NCBI RefSeq assembly: GCF_030269925.1
Contig: NC_085131.1
Span: 10,835,501 to 10,899,500 of the forward strand
Direction: 5' to 3'
Origin: Bombyx mori
Lineage: Eukaryota > Arthropoda > Insecta > Lepidoptera > Bombycidae
Length of the DNA stretch: 64,000 nucleotides
Part shown: positions 27,301 to 42,300 of the stretch, piece after piece
Numbering within the stretch: position 1 is the first letter of the stretch
How the letters are laid out: each line of letters begins with the position of its first letter
Translations under genes and position numbers: made by a program
Notes under the pieces: model-generated
Told to the model about the DNA's origin: nothing
The model's database searches: none
The model's input: only the letters and a program-made list of their open reading frames with translations

Positions 27301-30300
27301 CAACGGACGGGCTTAATGCAAAATCAAATTTCTTCCTAACGACCGCTGGGCTCCATGAAATATGCAATAAAGAAAAATCTACATTTTTGCTGCAGTCAAG
27401 TGATTCAGTAGTCAAATAGTTTAGACTCAAAGAGTCGAATAGTTTGACCGCATGTTCCATGGGGAGTGCTCTGAGGAATTGTTCGAGATGATACCAACGT
27501 CTCGTTTTTACCATCGCACCGCCCGCCACCGGAGTAGAGTTCATCCATACTATCTGGAGCCACTGCGGTCATCCACAGTGCGTTTCCAGAGATCTTTTTT
27601 GCCACGTACCATCCGGCTATGGAATGAGCTCCCCTCTACGGTGTTTCCCGAGCGCTATGACATGTCCTTCTTCAAACGAGGCTTGTGGAGAGTATTAAGC
27701 GGTAGGCAGCGGCTTGGCTCTGCCCTTGGCATTGCTGAAGTCCATGGGCGACGGTAACCACTCACCATCAGGTGGGCCGTATGCTCGTCTGCCTACAAAG
27801 GCAATAAAAAAAAAAACTAACTGTACCTATCATGTTTACTTCACAATCCGTTTGTTTTTTATGAAATAATCCCTTAATTAAATACAGTAATAAATAGTCT
27901 TCATTACAAACATTTTAATTTTTATCCAAATACCTAAGTAGTCGAGCTCAGTACCGGTCGGACACAATATATTATGTTACTCGTTTTTATTTTTGGGCAT
28001 GACCTTAGTCATGTTTGGGTGTGATACATTAATTAAAGCATTGTGTAACGTGTATTGTATCATTCACAACTTCAAACAGAAGTATTATTGAGGTATATCA
28101 TGTAACAGCTGTCAAAATCGAATATAGTAAATAAATATTATCATCAAACTATTGAAACTACAAACATGAATGATATAATATGACGCACTATAACTTATAT
28201 CAGTAGATATCATTTTGACGTCGTCGTGGCCTAAAGGATAAGACGTCCGGTGCATTCGTATCGAGTAATGCACCGGTGTTCGAATCCCGCTGGCGGGTAC
28301 CAATTTTTCTAATGAAATACGTACTCAACAAATGTTCACGATTGACTTCCACGGTGAAGGAATAACATCGTGCAATAAAAATCAAACACGCAAAATTATA
28401 ATTTGCGTAATTACTGGTGGTAGGACCTCTTGTGAGTCCGCACGGGTAGGTACCACCGCCCCGCGTATTTCTGCCGTGAAGCAGTAATGCGTTTCGGTTT
28501 GAAGGGTGGGGCAGCCGTTGTGACTATACTGAGATCTTAGAACTATATCTCAAGGTGTGTGGCGCATTTACGTTGTAGATAGTAATCACTTAACACCAGG
28601 TGGGCTGTGAGCTCGTCCACACATCTAAGCAATAAAAAATAAAAAAAAATCGAATTTTGCATCCTTCGTATTTGAAAGCAATAATAGTAATAACACAGTA
28701 AAACTACGTCTAGTTTACACATAACTGTTTTAACTGTTGTATTCGAGAACGTTCTAGTACTCTCGATACTATAATTACATCGCTACGTTTCCCGGAGCAA
28801 TTTAAATAGGACGCCGAAATAAAAACATCAATTGCACAACCTCTCATATTTACACAGTGATGCCAACTCCGGGGTTTTAGCCCAAAATTTAGGGGGAAAA
28901 AATCTATACAGGGATTTTTTTAGGGGGTGAATTATTTTGGGGATATTTTTAGAGATAACATTTTATATAGAAAAATACTTAAGAATACTAAATAACTATT
29001 GTCATTAACTAATTATTTATTATTTTTATTTATTTCTTTACTTATATTGTAATGAATAAATACTTGGTCCGTCGTTGGGGAGTTTTGTTTTGAATTTAGT
29101 GGTTTTTGAAATTGCTTTAGGGGGAAAGTTTTCAAACAGTCGGCGACGCTGTATTTACATCAAACGCACACAAAGGAATTTGTTTTCATCAAATAACGGT
29201 CGCATTTTATATTGCTATTTAAGACTCAAATTGTTCATGAAACATAAACGAATCAAGAACACTATTAGCAGTTAGGCTTTTTAGACTAAACAGATTGAAT
29301 GGAATCATTAAAATATCTAACACGATAACTAATATCTCAAGATGTGCGTTGTTCTACAAATCGTTATCTTAGATCAAACGACGTGGAATCTAGGACAAGC
29401 TCATCAAGCAGAATACAACATAGAATTGGGAGAGGTTATATTTGAAACGATACACGCTTACACATTGGTGTTGATTTTTTCACTGGGTATTAATATTGTA
29501 CATGATACTAGTGATGGCACAGCGGTCAAAATTCGACCATAATTAATTTGAATTATAAATTTTAACATTATTATGGTTCAATTGTCAAAGACTTTATTTT
29601 TATAATTATAAATTTCGCCAAGGCTACACTATAGACAACTAGTATTATAGACAAACAATATTAATCTATTTTCAATTTGACCACAAACTTCAATAATAAA
29701 CAAAAGAGTATATAATCGTGTTTTTGTCAAATACATGGTAGTGTGTATAATGTTTTATTTTATTGAGTTAATGTATTTTTTATGATTAATTAAAAAAAAA
29801 ATGCTTTCTGCACTCCTTCTCTATATTTTCTATAAGTATGGGAAATTGCAAACTCCTCCGTCTGGGCAATTTTAGTAAAAAATGGTACAAAGTTTTTGCT
29901 ACGCGTATTAATATATAGATTATCAGAAACATTAGTCACGCTTTTTCACACATAGGAATAAATTAGCTTAAAATACTATATTATTATTAGCTGTTCAATA
30001 ACACAACAAAAACAACATAAAAAAGCATAACGCAATAGTATCTGTAGACTCTGTGGACTCTGTAGTATCTGTGGACGTTTATTTTCGTCTCTTTCTAGCG
30101 TCACCTTTTCGTTTCACCAAGATTCAAATAACACCGATACTAAAGAGGTTTCCATTTCAAAAGCTAATAGACTTTTAAGTCATAATCATAATAGCATGTC
30201 CGACTCTTAATGATAAGATAGTATGTGTGTATGGTGTCAAGCATTCTATCATAAAAAAATATATTCATATGGAATAGCAGTATTTATGACATAATTTAAG

Positions 30301-33300
30301 CATAAGTAGCAGCAGTCTTGGCTGACGTCCATGAATGACGGTAACCACTCGCCATCAAGTGGACAGTATGCTCGTCTGCCTACAAGGGCAATAAACAAAA
30401 AAAAAAACTAAATTTTACTTCTCTATACTATATGGATAGCCATATAGTATAGAGATAGAGATAGAGAGTAGATAGATATAATATACATATAGATGTATAT
30501 TTGTTTTATACGTTCACGTTGCCCAATATTTCATAAACGCAAATGATAACTCGGAATCTCTGATATTGTGAAGGGCTATAAAATTGACAATGGAAAGTCG
30601 TGGGCCGTTTCTCTTTGTTAAAATACCATGACACGCAGCAAGCAAATGACGGAAACGCGTAACAGACGGCTATAAATTGCAATACCGTTCACGAAATAAA
30701 TTAAAATACGTATCTCGATTTTCGACATCGAGAATGGCTTTGCCGCGAAAATTGAATTGACATAATATACAGCAATTGTTAAACTTACTTAGCTCAAATA
30801 CTTTAAATATATTGTCTCGCACTGGGCATCCTCTTTTTTTTACTGCACAAGATGTGTGCACAAGCTAACGAGCAACGGCTCATCCGATGTTAAGTGGTTT
30901 TCAGTACACGGTTCACAACGTGAATTATCCACAGTTTCTCGACGGCTCTTATCAGTGGGTCGCGATCCCGATCCGGTGTTAGATTCTGCGAAGCACTGCT
31001 CTTGCTAGAACTAGTGTGCGCCAATTCTCCCAGGTTGAACCCGTGAGCTCACTTGGTAGGTGAATCATCACAAAATGAAATTATGTGTAACCAACGCTAT
31101 GATTAAAAACAATTATTTCTCAAAACATAAATAAAGCATAGCAGAGATATAAAATATGGTATACGAAAAGCGTAGACTAAATTTAAATTAGTTTTCTAAC
31201 ACCGTGGTATGTAAGGAATGTAGATCTACACGACGACCTAAATTTAGTACTAATACGTAAGTATCTTAAGAAAGCGTCAGAACGCTACTTCGATAAAGAG
31301 GCGCGACGCGAAAACCTTATCGTGGCCGCTACTAATTACTTATCCGACCGCGACGGGGCAATGCAACGCCAGCGAATAGGTAGGGGAAAAAAAAGTTTTA
31401 TAACTGCACGGAATACGAGCTGTTATATATTGGGAATCGAAATATGTATATTAAAAATATTTGTGACGGTACACCCATGAATTAATTTGGTGTGAAAAAA
31501 TATTAAACATGGTTTTTATTTTTTAATATTTCTACTACTGTGACAATTTTCCATTTTATTATTTTGTTTTAACGGGAACCTTAATGGTAGCGCGTTACCT
31601 TAATACACACTATGGTGCTTGCTGTGTGTTTGATCTATTTAGAACGAGGTCAAATTTTGATAATTGCAGCCCACGAGATCACAATTATGACCAATTAGAT
31701 GCAGCGGTATTGCATTATCGCAATCAATGGAACCTTCTATGACCACATAGATGATAGGCGATTCAAATTATTACTATAGTTAGGGGATTTGAATTTTCTT
31801 TTGGAAATAGATGGTGTTGGGAACAGAACATGCACTAATTTACTGTATTCGAAAACTCAATGAACTCAAAAACGTCAGATTCTTTTTCCTACCTATGCTG
31901 ATAGCCTTGATAGGCTATTTCAGTTTCACCCTAAGATTTAGGTGAGCTCACGGGGCTCAAACCGGAAGTGTTGCTAACACTGGCCCTAGCAAGAGCAGTG
32001 CTTCGCAGAATCTACCACCGGATCGGAAACGCGACCCACTGAGAAGATCCGGCAAGAAACTCAGTGGGCTGTGTCTGTGGGTTAATTCACGGACGGTGAC
32101 AGGTGCTTGTGGTACCTAAAAGCACTAAAAATCAGCGCTATTCATGTTGAAATTGAAACCAATTATAAAGGTAGGTCGTATATCCATAATATCGTGATAT
32201 AATACAGGTATATAAAAGTACAATTATTCTCTACAAATAACAGTAAAAGAATACGTATAACATAATTATTATAACAATATAGGAACAGAACAATGGGAGT
32301 GACACAGAATTAACTAAGCTCCGACGGAAAAATTATAGTGCGTCATACTCGTAAATAACAGGAAACTCAGTTAAAATAATATTGTGACCGTTATTATTAT
32401 TGAACTTGACTTGTCGAGGAAAATGTGTATTAATTGCAGGGATTATTTTTTTGGAGGCTTTGGATTACTGTGGGCTCACTCTTCAGTTAATAACGTTTGA
32501 CATAGAGTTGACAACTGCACGATTTGCAGGAGCAAAATTCACACCGTTTCTTAGAGCCGATGCGGCATCCACAAAGTTTCTTAAAATCGTCTTTGTCTAA
32601 CTTACGGTACTAAACACATCCGCGTTGTTCCAATTCGTTTTTCTTACTGGTGCTAGGTATTGCTTACTGGTGGTAGGACCTCTTGAGAGTCCGCACGGGT
32701 AGGTACCACCGCCCTGCCTATTTCTGCCGTGAAGCAATAATGCGTTTCAGCTTCAAGGGTGGGGCAGCCGTTGTAACTATACTGAGATCTTAGAACTTAT
32801 ATCTCAAGGTGGGTGGCGCATTTACGTTGTAGATGTCTATGGGCTCCAGTAACCACTTAACACCAGGTGGGCTGTGAGCTCGTTCACCCATCTAAGCAGT
32901 AAAAAAATTTATAATAAACTTAAATCGCCCACGTATAAATAAATCGAAGGGTCCGTGCACACGAGAATGCTCATTCATTGAAAATGTTCATTGACAAAAC
33001 AGCTGTTCGTAGTAGAACCTTAACGCCCACATTCGTTTGTGTTGGAACTAGATTAGATAATCACTCCGGTATAGTTTACCTTGATATTTTGAGACGTTAC
33101 TAAAAACACTATAATTATATAGCATTTTTTATTTCTTTCTACCTCACTTTCGATTAATAGAGTTGTAGACAATTTTTTTGACCGACCATTTCGTTATTAA
33201 ATAAATGACGACATTATAATTTATTATATTAACTAGTGGTCCTCCGGTAGTCGAAATTCGACTATAATTAATTAAATATAAGTTTCTACACTATTATGCT

Positions 33301-36300
33301 TCTATTGTCAAAGACTTCTACGAGTATGATCACAGATTTCGCCAAGACTGCACTTTAGACAAATATTAATAAAGACAAAAAATATTTAATCTATTCTCAA
33401 TTTGACCACATAGCACATAAGCAATAAGAAAAGTTTGACAATAAACAAATAGTACGCATGCGTGTCAAATAAACGGTAGTGTGTGTAATGTTTTTATTTA
33501 TTGATTTAATGTATTTTTTGTGCATAATTTAAAAAAATATTAACATTCTGCACTACTTTTCTATATAACAGTGGATTTTTTTTTTTTATTGCTTACTTGG
33601 ATGTACGAGCTCACAGCCCACCTGATGTTAAGTGGTTACTGGAGCCCATAGACATCTACAACGTTAATGCGCCACCCACCTCGAGATATAAGTTCTAAGG
33701 TCTCGTATAGTTACAACGGCTACCCCACCCTTCGAACCGAAACGCATTACTGCTTCACGGCGGAAATAGGCGGGGTGGTGGTACCTACCCGTGCGGACTC
33801 CCAAGACGTCCTACCACCAGTGATTACGCAAATTATAATTTTGCGGGTTTGGTTTTTATTACACGATGTTATTCCTTCACCGTGGAAGTCAATCGTGAAC
33901 ATTCATTTCATACTCCAATTCATACTCATTTCATATATTTAAATACTATTTCATACTCATTTCATAACAATTTCATACTCCTCCATCCGCGCAATTTTCG
34001 TAAACAGGGGGTACAAAGTTTTTGCTTCACGTATTAATATATAGATAATTTCTGAAACGATTGTAAGCTATGAATATTCGTAACGGACTAGACGACGCGT
34101 GTTTAATTTCTTTACAAAAAAGCTGAAATACACATTGGGACGTGTTTGTCTCATCCCTTTCCTTTGATCGAGATCTGCAACTCCCCAATTCAAGTTAATA
34201 CGGCAACGTAATGTGAACATATTCGGATGTTATTAATTTTATTTAAAACGAGTAGGCGGCGGAAGTCGCTGTAGTGAAAGCTTTTAAGTAGAACATCGAT
34301 ACTGACGTAACGATACTTTTAATTTTGGTAACAGCTTACAAGGTATCGAAATCGTACAGACACTTATGTAAATAAACGGTCGTGTTTATTTAATTAACAA
34401 CACTTGAATGTTTTTATTAAAGCGGTTTGTGATGTTGATGTTGAAAATATATATTGGCGAGGCGTGGACATGTTATAAGAATGGTTAAAAAAAATTGGAA
34501 CAAGAAGTGTTTAAATGTGAATGCAATAGGATTTTTGAGAAATGAAGACTGAACTGACAAGATTGTGTATTTAATGTTGTATACTTTAAAAATAGAATAC
34601 TGAGATGACGGCCGACAAATTACGCCTTAATGCTGATTTTCATACCAACGCTTGGTTAGAAGACCAAAGTTAAGAGGACAACAGTGTCAATTTACCATCT
34701 GGACATATTGGTATTAAAACCAAGGCCTATTTAAGAGTTTTGCAGTAAAAATAGTACCAAGCAAGTAGGTTTTATAAAAAGAACTTGCCTGATGACGTCA
34801 CTGGTAGATTATGCACGGAAGAAGTGGAAGCTATACACAGATTAGACATCTTAGACGATAGTTATCCTATCTCTAAGATTTTAACGAAGGTTCTTATCGC
34901 CTAAAATTTTTGCAAAAAATTCTTGCGAACGGTTATTGGAGATAAAGAATAGAGATTGAGGGAATGATACAAAAGGTACTCGAAAGTCAAAGTGTACGTC
35001 TGCAAAATCTGCACAACCCACCAAACTTAAGGGAAGATAATACGATGCATTCACTAGGATTAGCTTATGTATTAAACTTGATGCAATTGTTTGCTCAATG
35101 GCAGATTTATTGGCTAAGGTATTCCTATATATATATTATGAAAATTGATGAAAGGTTTGAACAAATACACACTTTATAGCTAATGGTGACAGTCTACTTA
35201 CTTTACTATACATTTGTATTCTTGAAAACCGCGAGTATCTATCATAGCTCGAAAACGTTGACTCACCTTTACCTGAAAAGAGCCACAAAAAGAACATTAG
35301 TATTTTAAATAAACCAATTAATTACCTGTGACAATTCGAATTATAATTATCATCGTACACAAACACGTCGCTTTCCATATCGCCCACCTCTGAACATCAT
35401 GTGGGCGAGTGAATAGTGAAAGTGGTCATCCAGAAAGAAATAGAGAACGCGATTGCGTATTGTGTGTATGCATTACGGATTGTATTGCCAATCCCATTGT
35501 ACCAACATCTTAAGTAATCTTAACAACTCATTTCTCTATTGTGAATATGAACAAAAAAAAAAAAAAAACAATGCATTTTATTGGAATAACAAAGTTTCAT
35601 AAAACAAGATTGAAGGTTAACACCGGACCGGACCGGTCAATGGGATATGCAAAACGAGATTAGATTTCCAATATGCGTACTTATTACTGGAATCAAAACC
35701 GGTGCAAAAATCAATTTCGTGTTAGGTTAAATTCTATTCGGAGCAAAGATAGATCGATATTTACCATGGATATTGTGACGCTTTCTTATTTTAAAAAAGA
35801 TAGCTTTTTTTGTACATAAACAGTTTCATGAATCCGTTAAAAAATTGGAAGTTTGAATTAAGAGCAACCTACCTAATCTATTGCCTAATCCTAATCTAAC
35901 TTAAATCTAAAGTAACCTAATCTATTTAGAAATTATAAATACAGTACAAAATGCTTCGTGACATGACTGTCTTTACGCGAGATGTTCCAACAAGTGGTGG
36001 GTAGGAGTATTTTCCGTATGTTCCACAAGTACATATTTTCAATGCTGTCTCAATAAAAGGTTTCGTATAGCTAAATCTACGTATGAAATAATGTATAAAA
36101 TCAAATCCAGCAAACATCCTTAGCTTTTCAGTAGCGATTCATTGAGACAAAATTTTACCAATTAACATGTCTGGCACACGGGGGCCACGAATTAGAAAAC
36201 GCAAGAGAAGCTACAATTAACAACGCTATAGCAATAACTTGGGCGTTATATTTCGGCCAGATAATTAACAAAGAGCAACTATTATTCGACGAAATGATTA

Positions 36301-39300
36301 TTAGATGATTTCATAGTAACAGAATTGCCTCATGCTTCTCATTTCATGTTGAACATTTGATTGTGAACCTAATTTGTAATAGTCAACATGAGAAATCTCG
36401 GTTAAGTAAATGTTTGGCAGATGATAAAAGGGCGCTGATCGAAAGTGGCACAGCTTGAAACATGTTTCGATAAAACAAATCTTATCTATTTTTCTTAACC
36501 TGTTTTTCTCATGAGACAGTGCTTATGGATTTTATTATTTAAGTTACTCGATGGTTCTGTTTCAACAGTACAAAATTACTTCGCTTAAGGACAATTTAAC
36601 TACAGTCGGGAGTAACGTCATTATCCACTTCGCTTCGCGTGTTCGCCATTACGGCCAATCAAATATTTGACCTTTGTGCGTTCGCAATTAAATATATATA
36701 TACACATTGTGTATACAAAGGTATCAACATCAGATATCAATACAATTCTGTAAAAATACATACACAGAATTGGACCTAGTAATTAAAATTACCAGCTGTG
36801 CTGCCATCTGCTATTGTGAATCCGTGAGTTAATAAAAATTGATTATGCGTGCAACTCAATCCCTTACCATACTTTAATATACTTAAATTAATGCGGTTAG
36901 AATTGGAGAGTTAACACTAATAAGAATTTAGCCGCTTATATATAAATTTTTATAAGCAGATACATTTAGTATGAACCTTTGAGCACAGAGAAAATGTGGG
37001 TGCAGTAAACGCAATTAGACAAATAAGTGTTATTAAGTCTTTAGCTTATACCTGCTTGAGGTTTCTCTCTCGTTAATAGGACAAGTCGTAAGAAACTTCA
37101 TTGAATGACGCCTACCGTTTGAATAGTATAAATCTAACGGCTGTGAAATAAGTCGGCAAGGAAATACATAATGGGTTTGTTTAGCATTTAGCCAGATCGA
37201 AGAATTGGAGCATGTCGGAATTTTTGTTCGTTATTAAGTGTAGAATTATGATTTGTCAATGTCATCAAGACTACAAAAAAAAAAGATATAAGAAGAAATA
37301 ACTTACTTTCTTTCTTCTTATCTCTAGTTCTGTACATAACCTATAAACAATAATCGTGACAACACAGGTCATAAACTCACAGATCGAAATCCAAATAAAT
37401 GTGGAGCGTCCTACGTTATGATAAAATCTACAGTGTTTATTGTTTTTTTGTTGTGTTTACCATTTGGTTGTCCTACTTATAGCCTTATCTTTGTGCCCAA
37501 ACGCAAATATACACAATTGACTACCAAGTAGTCCATGCGAATACTTAAAATTTTGTATGTATCATTCGTAACTCGCAACCTTAACGTTTAAAGTCGAAAA
37601 TTACAGGCGCTAGGATGACACATGTTTTCAATTCGCCTGAAAGTAATAATTTTATGTAAGAAGTCGTGATGTATTCAAACAGAACGGCCATGGCGCGCGC
37701 TTATAACTCGTTTTCATTGGTTGCCCGTCTGCAAACTTAAGCTAATAAAAATATACATGACATCAAAAGGAATAGCCTTCACGGTGGTTGCAACGTTATT
37801 TTCATTACCAAGAATGACGAAATGTTTCGAGCTCTCGCGCATGACGCCAGTCCGGGAAAAATCAAGTACAAAGGTCGTAATTGGTTCGAAATAATCCAGC
37901 AAGGCTCACAAGAAACCATGACCCAGATTACATTTTATTTGTAGAGGCGTTACACGAGCATCTTTGAAGAAAACTAGTACAAATGTTTCGTGTCATGATC
38001 GTGTCAATACGAGTGTTACTATTCATTCTTAATTTAGCTCTATCCAATATTTCATAGTTGAATAATTATAGCCTTTAAAATATATTAGCGTAGTTTAAAG
38101 TGTACAATTTGGGTCTTCAATTCAAGAAAAAGCTTTATTAGTTTGATTTTGAAGATTAAAATCTCTTGCCGTAAACTTTACAGAGTTTACAGTACAGGCC
38201 CAGAGGCCTGATTCGTTTACCTACGCCCAATGTCATTACAAGTCTTATGGTGTTTTTAAAATCACTTTAGAATCAGTCGAAACACGTAATCCTCGAATTA
38301 CATCAGTTCGTACGTTTAGAACTAGTTTGTGCGGTCACAGCATATATAGCTATGAGATATTCAAATACTATTAATATTACCTTCAATATTACAATTCTAC
38401 AATACGAGAGCTAGCCGTGACTTTATATGGTCCGTTCGTGTTTATCTCAGGTAATAATGTTATGAATGTTACGACTCGTTTATTTTTGCTCTGTTACAAA
38501 GAGTGAAGTCATCGTTCTATTAAAATTTTATATTTATTATACGGTTCTTTGTTGTATATAAAATATATATTTTGGAATGCAACTAATTTAATAATAATGT
38601 AATATGTAGATAATAAGTGATACAATCGTAGTCTATCTAGTCAGCTATATTTACAATACATGTTTAAAAAGTACCAATTACATTGATGCACGTTATAAAC
38701 CACACAACTATTAAAATCAGCATTTTGAATTCGCTTGTTAAGTTAATATTTTTAGATTAATATCCTTGTCCTGTATTAATCCAGTGACTGGTATAGTGGC
38801 GGTTACTCAGTTAACATTATTTCATTATTTATTGTATTAGTTCTTTTATTAAATTTAATAATTTTGATTTGGTTTCATTTTTGTTTGTTTTTGTTTTTAG
38901 TCATTCTGATAAATTGTAATTTTAATTTTATTGTATTTTGATTTAGATGTTATGTAATTGTATGTGACATTTTATGGGCTTAAGTTGCCTGAAATAAACG
39001 CATTCATTTCATTTCATTTCATTTCATTAATCCAATAAAACTATGTTGTTGTTGTTTGAGTACAGTACAAAGACACATTAACCAACTCCATCACCCTTTT
39101 CGTCCGACTTTTTTTTGCGAAATCATGATCGATGTGCCATTACCGGTTTCTTCAAAAGCTTTCTACGTTATTATAGGGGCCCCGGGGCATTTTTACGAGT
39201 GTTTAATACTGAGGCATCCATTAGTACATATCTTTGCGGGCATAAATTTATGCGTGTCAGAAATGAGTTCAATAACATTGCGTATGACGACAAAATCGGT

Positions 39301-42300
39301 ACTGTATTCACGCTTATCGTCCTGGATGCGTAGACACAGGGTGCGGTGCGCATGCGCCAAGCGGATACGAGCACCATATAAATAGCCGGCGTCTATTTTT
39401 GTCGGGACACAGCCATCAGGCGCCCACCATGTGCCACGTAGGCCAAGTCGATTCGGGTACTGGTTTAAATTAATTGAACGCGCCTCGCATATTAAGTCAC
39501 ATGTGAAAAGGGGTTACTTCCTTACAAGTCTGCTGTGAGTCATAGGATATTGTTTTAAGAGGAAGACTTAACTTTTATCCACCGGTACCAATGACTTACA
39601 TCAGATACTTCTAATTAAGAAATAAATAGAATAGAATTCTCCAATGTTAACACAAAATATCACTGGAGTAATTAATTTTATCGTAATTTGTCGCACCTTT
39701 TAAAAGTTTTTTGTTTATAGATCTGATGTTATGATTTCGTCTTTTTTTCGGTATAAGTTGCCTTCATAGTTAAATATTATTTGTTTTTTGAATTGTTTTT
39801 TTAAGTTTACAATTTACATTGTAAATAAATGTCAGAATTTTAAAAATATGTACGTACATACATAAACACGATAAATTCAATTTGTAAATATTCGTAGGTG
39901 TTCCGTGAGTTCTATTAATTTCTTTAGTTTACATTTTCACCACAAGGTCATGGACACGTCGGCAGTTTACAAATATTTATCTCTCCACTTGCCACCAATG
40001 AGCAATCGCGTGGGAATTCAAGACCAAACAGACATACGATGACGCTGGTGGATCAATATTCAGTTACAAAGACTTTCCGGCCTTGATCATAAGGCTTATA
40101 ATAGATTTTCATTTCAAATATCACGACACTCAACTATTAGGTACTTTTCATATAGTGGAACAAAGATTTATTTCCAGGATTTTAGAATATATCTATATAC
40201 TTAATTGAATCATAATTTCCCGTTCATTCGAATCGTGTCCTTATTATAAATCCATGTAGTATTGGTCTAAGGATTAGGTTATGACTATGGTATTGGGATT
40301 CTTATAACGGGTGTTGGAGTGTTCAAGCCTTGCATGGCTTCTTCGCGGGAAAAATCGAATGGATGTTGAAACCTGCCCGTGTCAACTCACAATATAGGGT
40401 ATATTAAAGGTATAGTAAAGAAACCAGCATTGCTGCCAAATAAGAAAAAAAAACGGTCCCCTGTATTTTGTCTGGTCTGGTTCGCTACTCAGATATCAAG
40501 CTGATGTAATTTGGATGTGCAGTAATGGGGTTAAAATCTCGTGTTTTATTCGCCATTCTAGCATTACTACACAATAGCATTATTTTATGTTTATACATAA
40601 ACAGAAAAATTCTTAAAAAAGAACTCATTCAATAAGAATATTACTTGCTTCACGGAGCACATGGAAATTCATTACCCTACGATCTAACGAGACCACCCAA
40701 GGCGAGTTTAATTCATTTCATTCTCTTTATGTTTGATTAGGCTAAAACACATCTGTTTTCATCCACTAAAACAGAAGCTAAAAACGGTCATGATATTATT
40801 ATTGTGTACGTGTATACAAGTGGAATATGTGGTTGTGGTATTGTTGTGGTATTTTTCTTATCCTTTTAGTCAGCAGCGGCTTGGCTGTGCTACTGATATT
40901 GCTGATGCCTATGAGCAATGGAAAAGGTAGGTAGGTAGGTAGGTACATACACATTTCGCATACACAACGTAATTCACTGCGTCTTATCCGCGTGTTTATC
41001 GGAATTTAAAATCTATATATTAATACGTGAAGCAAAAACTTTGTATCCCTTTTTACGAAAATTGCGCGGACGGAGGAGTATGAAATTTTCCACACTTATA
41101 CAGAATATAGAGAAGAAGTGCACAATGCTAATATTTTTTTTAAATAATGCATAAAAGATATATTAAATCAATAAAGAAAACATTACACACACTACATACC
41201 ATGTATTTGACGCACACACGCATGCATACTATTTATTGTCAAACTTTTGTTCCTGACGTCTGTGGTCAAATTGAGAATAGATTAAACATTGTTTGCCTTT
41301 ATTAATATTTTTTTATAGTGTAGCCTTGGCGAAATTTGTGATTATAGAAGTATAAAATACAATCATAATAGTGTACAAACTTGCAATTCCAATTAATTAT
41401 AATCGAATTTCGACTACTGCGGGACCTCTAGTTATAATAGAATCAAATGTATCAAGATTTTCATAATATTTTTGTAGACTTGGTTTTCCCTGTTGGTTGT
41501 GTTTCTTATATTAAAGTTTTCGTCTTTAAATCACAATCACAAAATTCACAAATATGCGTAATTACCGATGATGACCTTACAACCGTTATCATAAGACCCG
41601 TCACCCGTGTCGTTGCTAACAGAATGTCCACCAAAACCACACATTCAAAAGGCGTCACATAAAATACCTACGATCATTGACGTAACATATTCGACTAGAA
41701 CTGTAGTATATGATGGTGGTGGTAGGACCTCTTGTGAGTCCGCACGGGTAGGTACCACCGCCCCGCCTATTTCTGCCGTGAAGCATTAATGCGTTTCGGT
41801 TTGAAGGCGCTGCAGCCGTTGTAACTGTACTGAACCTTAGAACTTATATCTCAAGGTGGGTGGCGCATTTACATTGTAGATGTCTATGGGCTCCAGTAAC
41901 CACTTAACACCCGGTGGGCTGTGAGCTCGGGTGGACGAGTGGATCTAAGCAATAAAAATAAAAAAAATATGACCAGTCTCTAATAATGTACTCCGGGATT
42001 GAGTTTGATGCGGGTGGTCTTATAATAAGGTTAATCTCGCTACCGTTTCTATCCATTTCGGTCTAAATCATGACTCACCTCTTTCTTATTTAATATTTTT
42101 GTTCGAAATTTGAGAATCATGATTGCGTTTCACACGTTTGAAATCAAATTAACGTTTACGTCGACTTGTTCACGGTAAATTTTTAACACCTTTTACGGTT
42201 AGTGTAGAAGACGAGGCCGCTTCTGTACATTTCTGGTTTGGTACGTTCATCGCTCTATTGTAAAACGGCTTTAAAATAATTTAATGAAACAAATTTTTTT

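Noticed and set aside
28213..28290. tRNA gene at the start of the SINE
   Set aside because: Continuous with a SINE body shared by many copies; stems are degraded.
39056..39385. 109-codon plus-strand frame as a gene
   Set aside because: No domain or splice support, and overlapping frames on both strands are equally open.
39377..39450. TATAAATA box followed by CCACCATG as a nested promoter and start
   Set aside because: The initiator-like TCAG is about 40 bases away, not about 30, and the frame stops after 14 codons.
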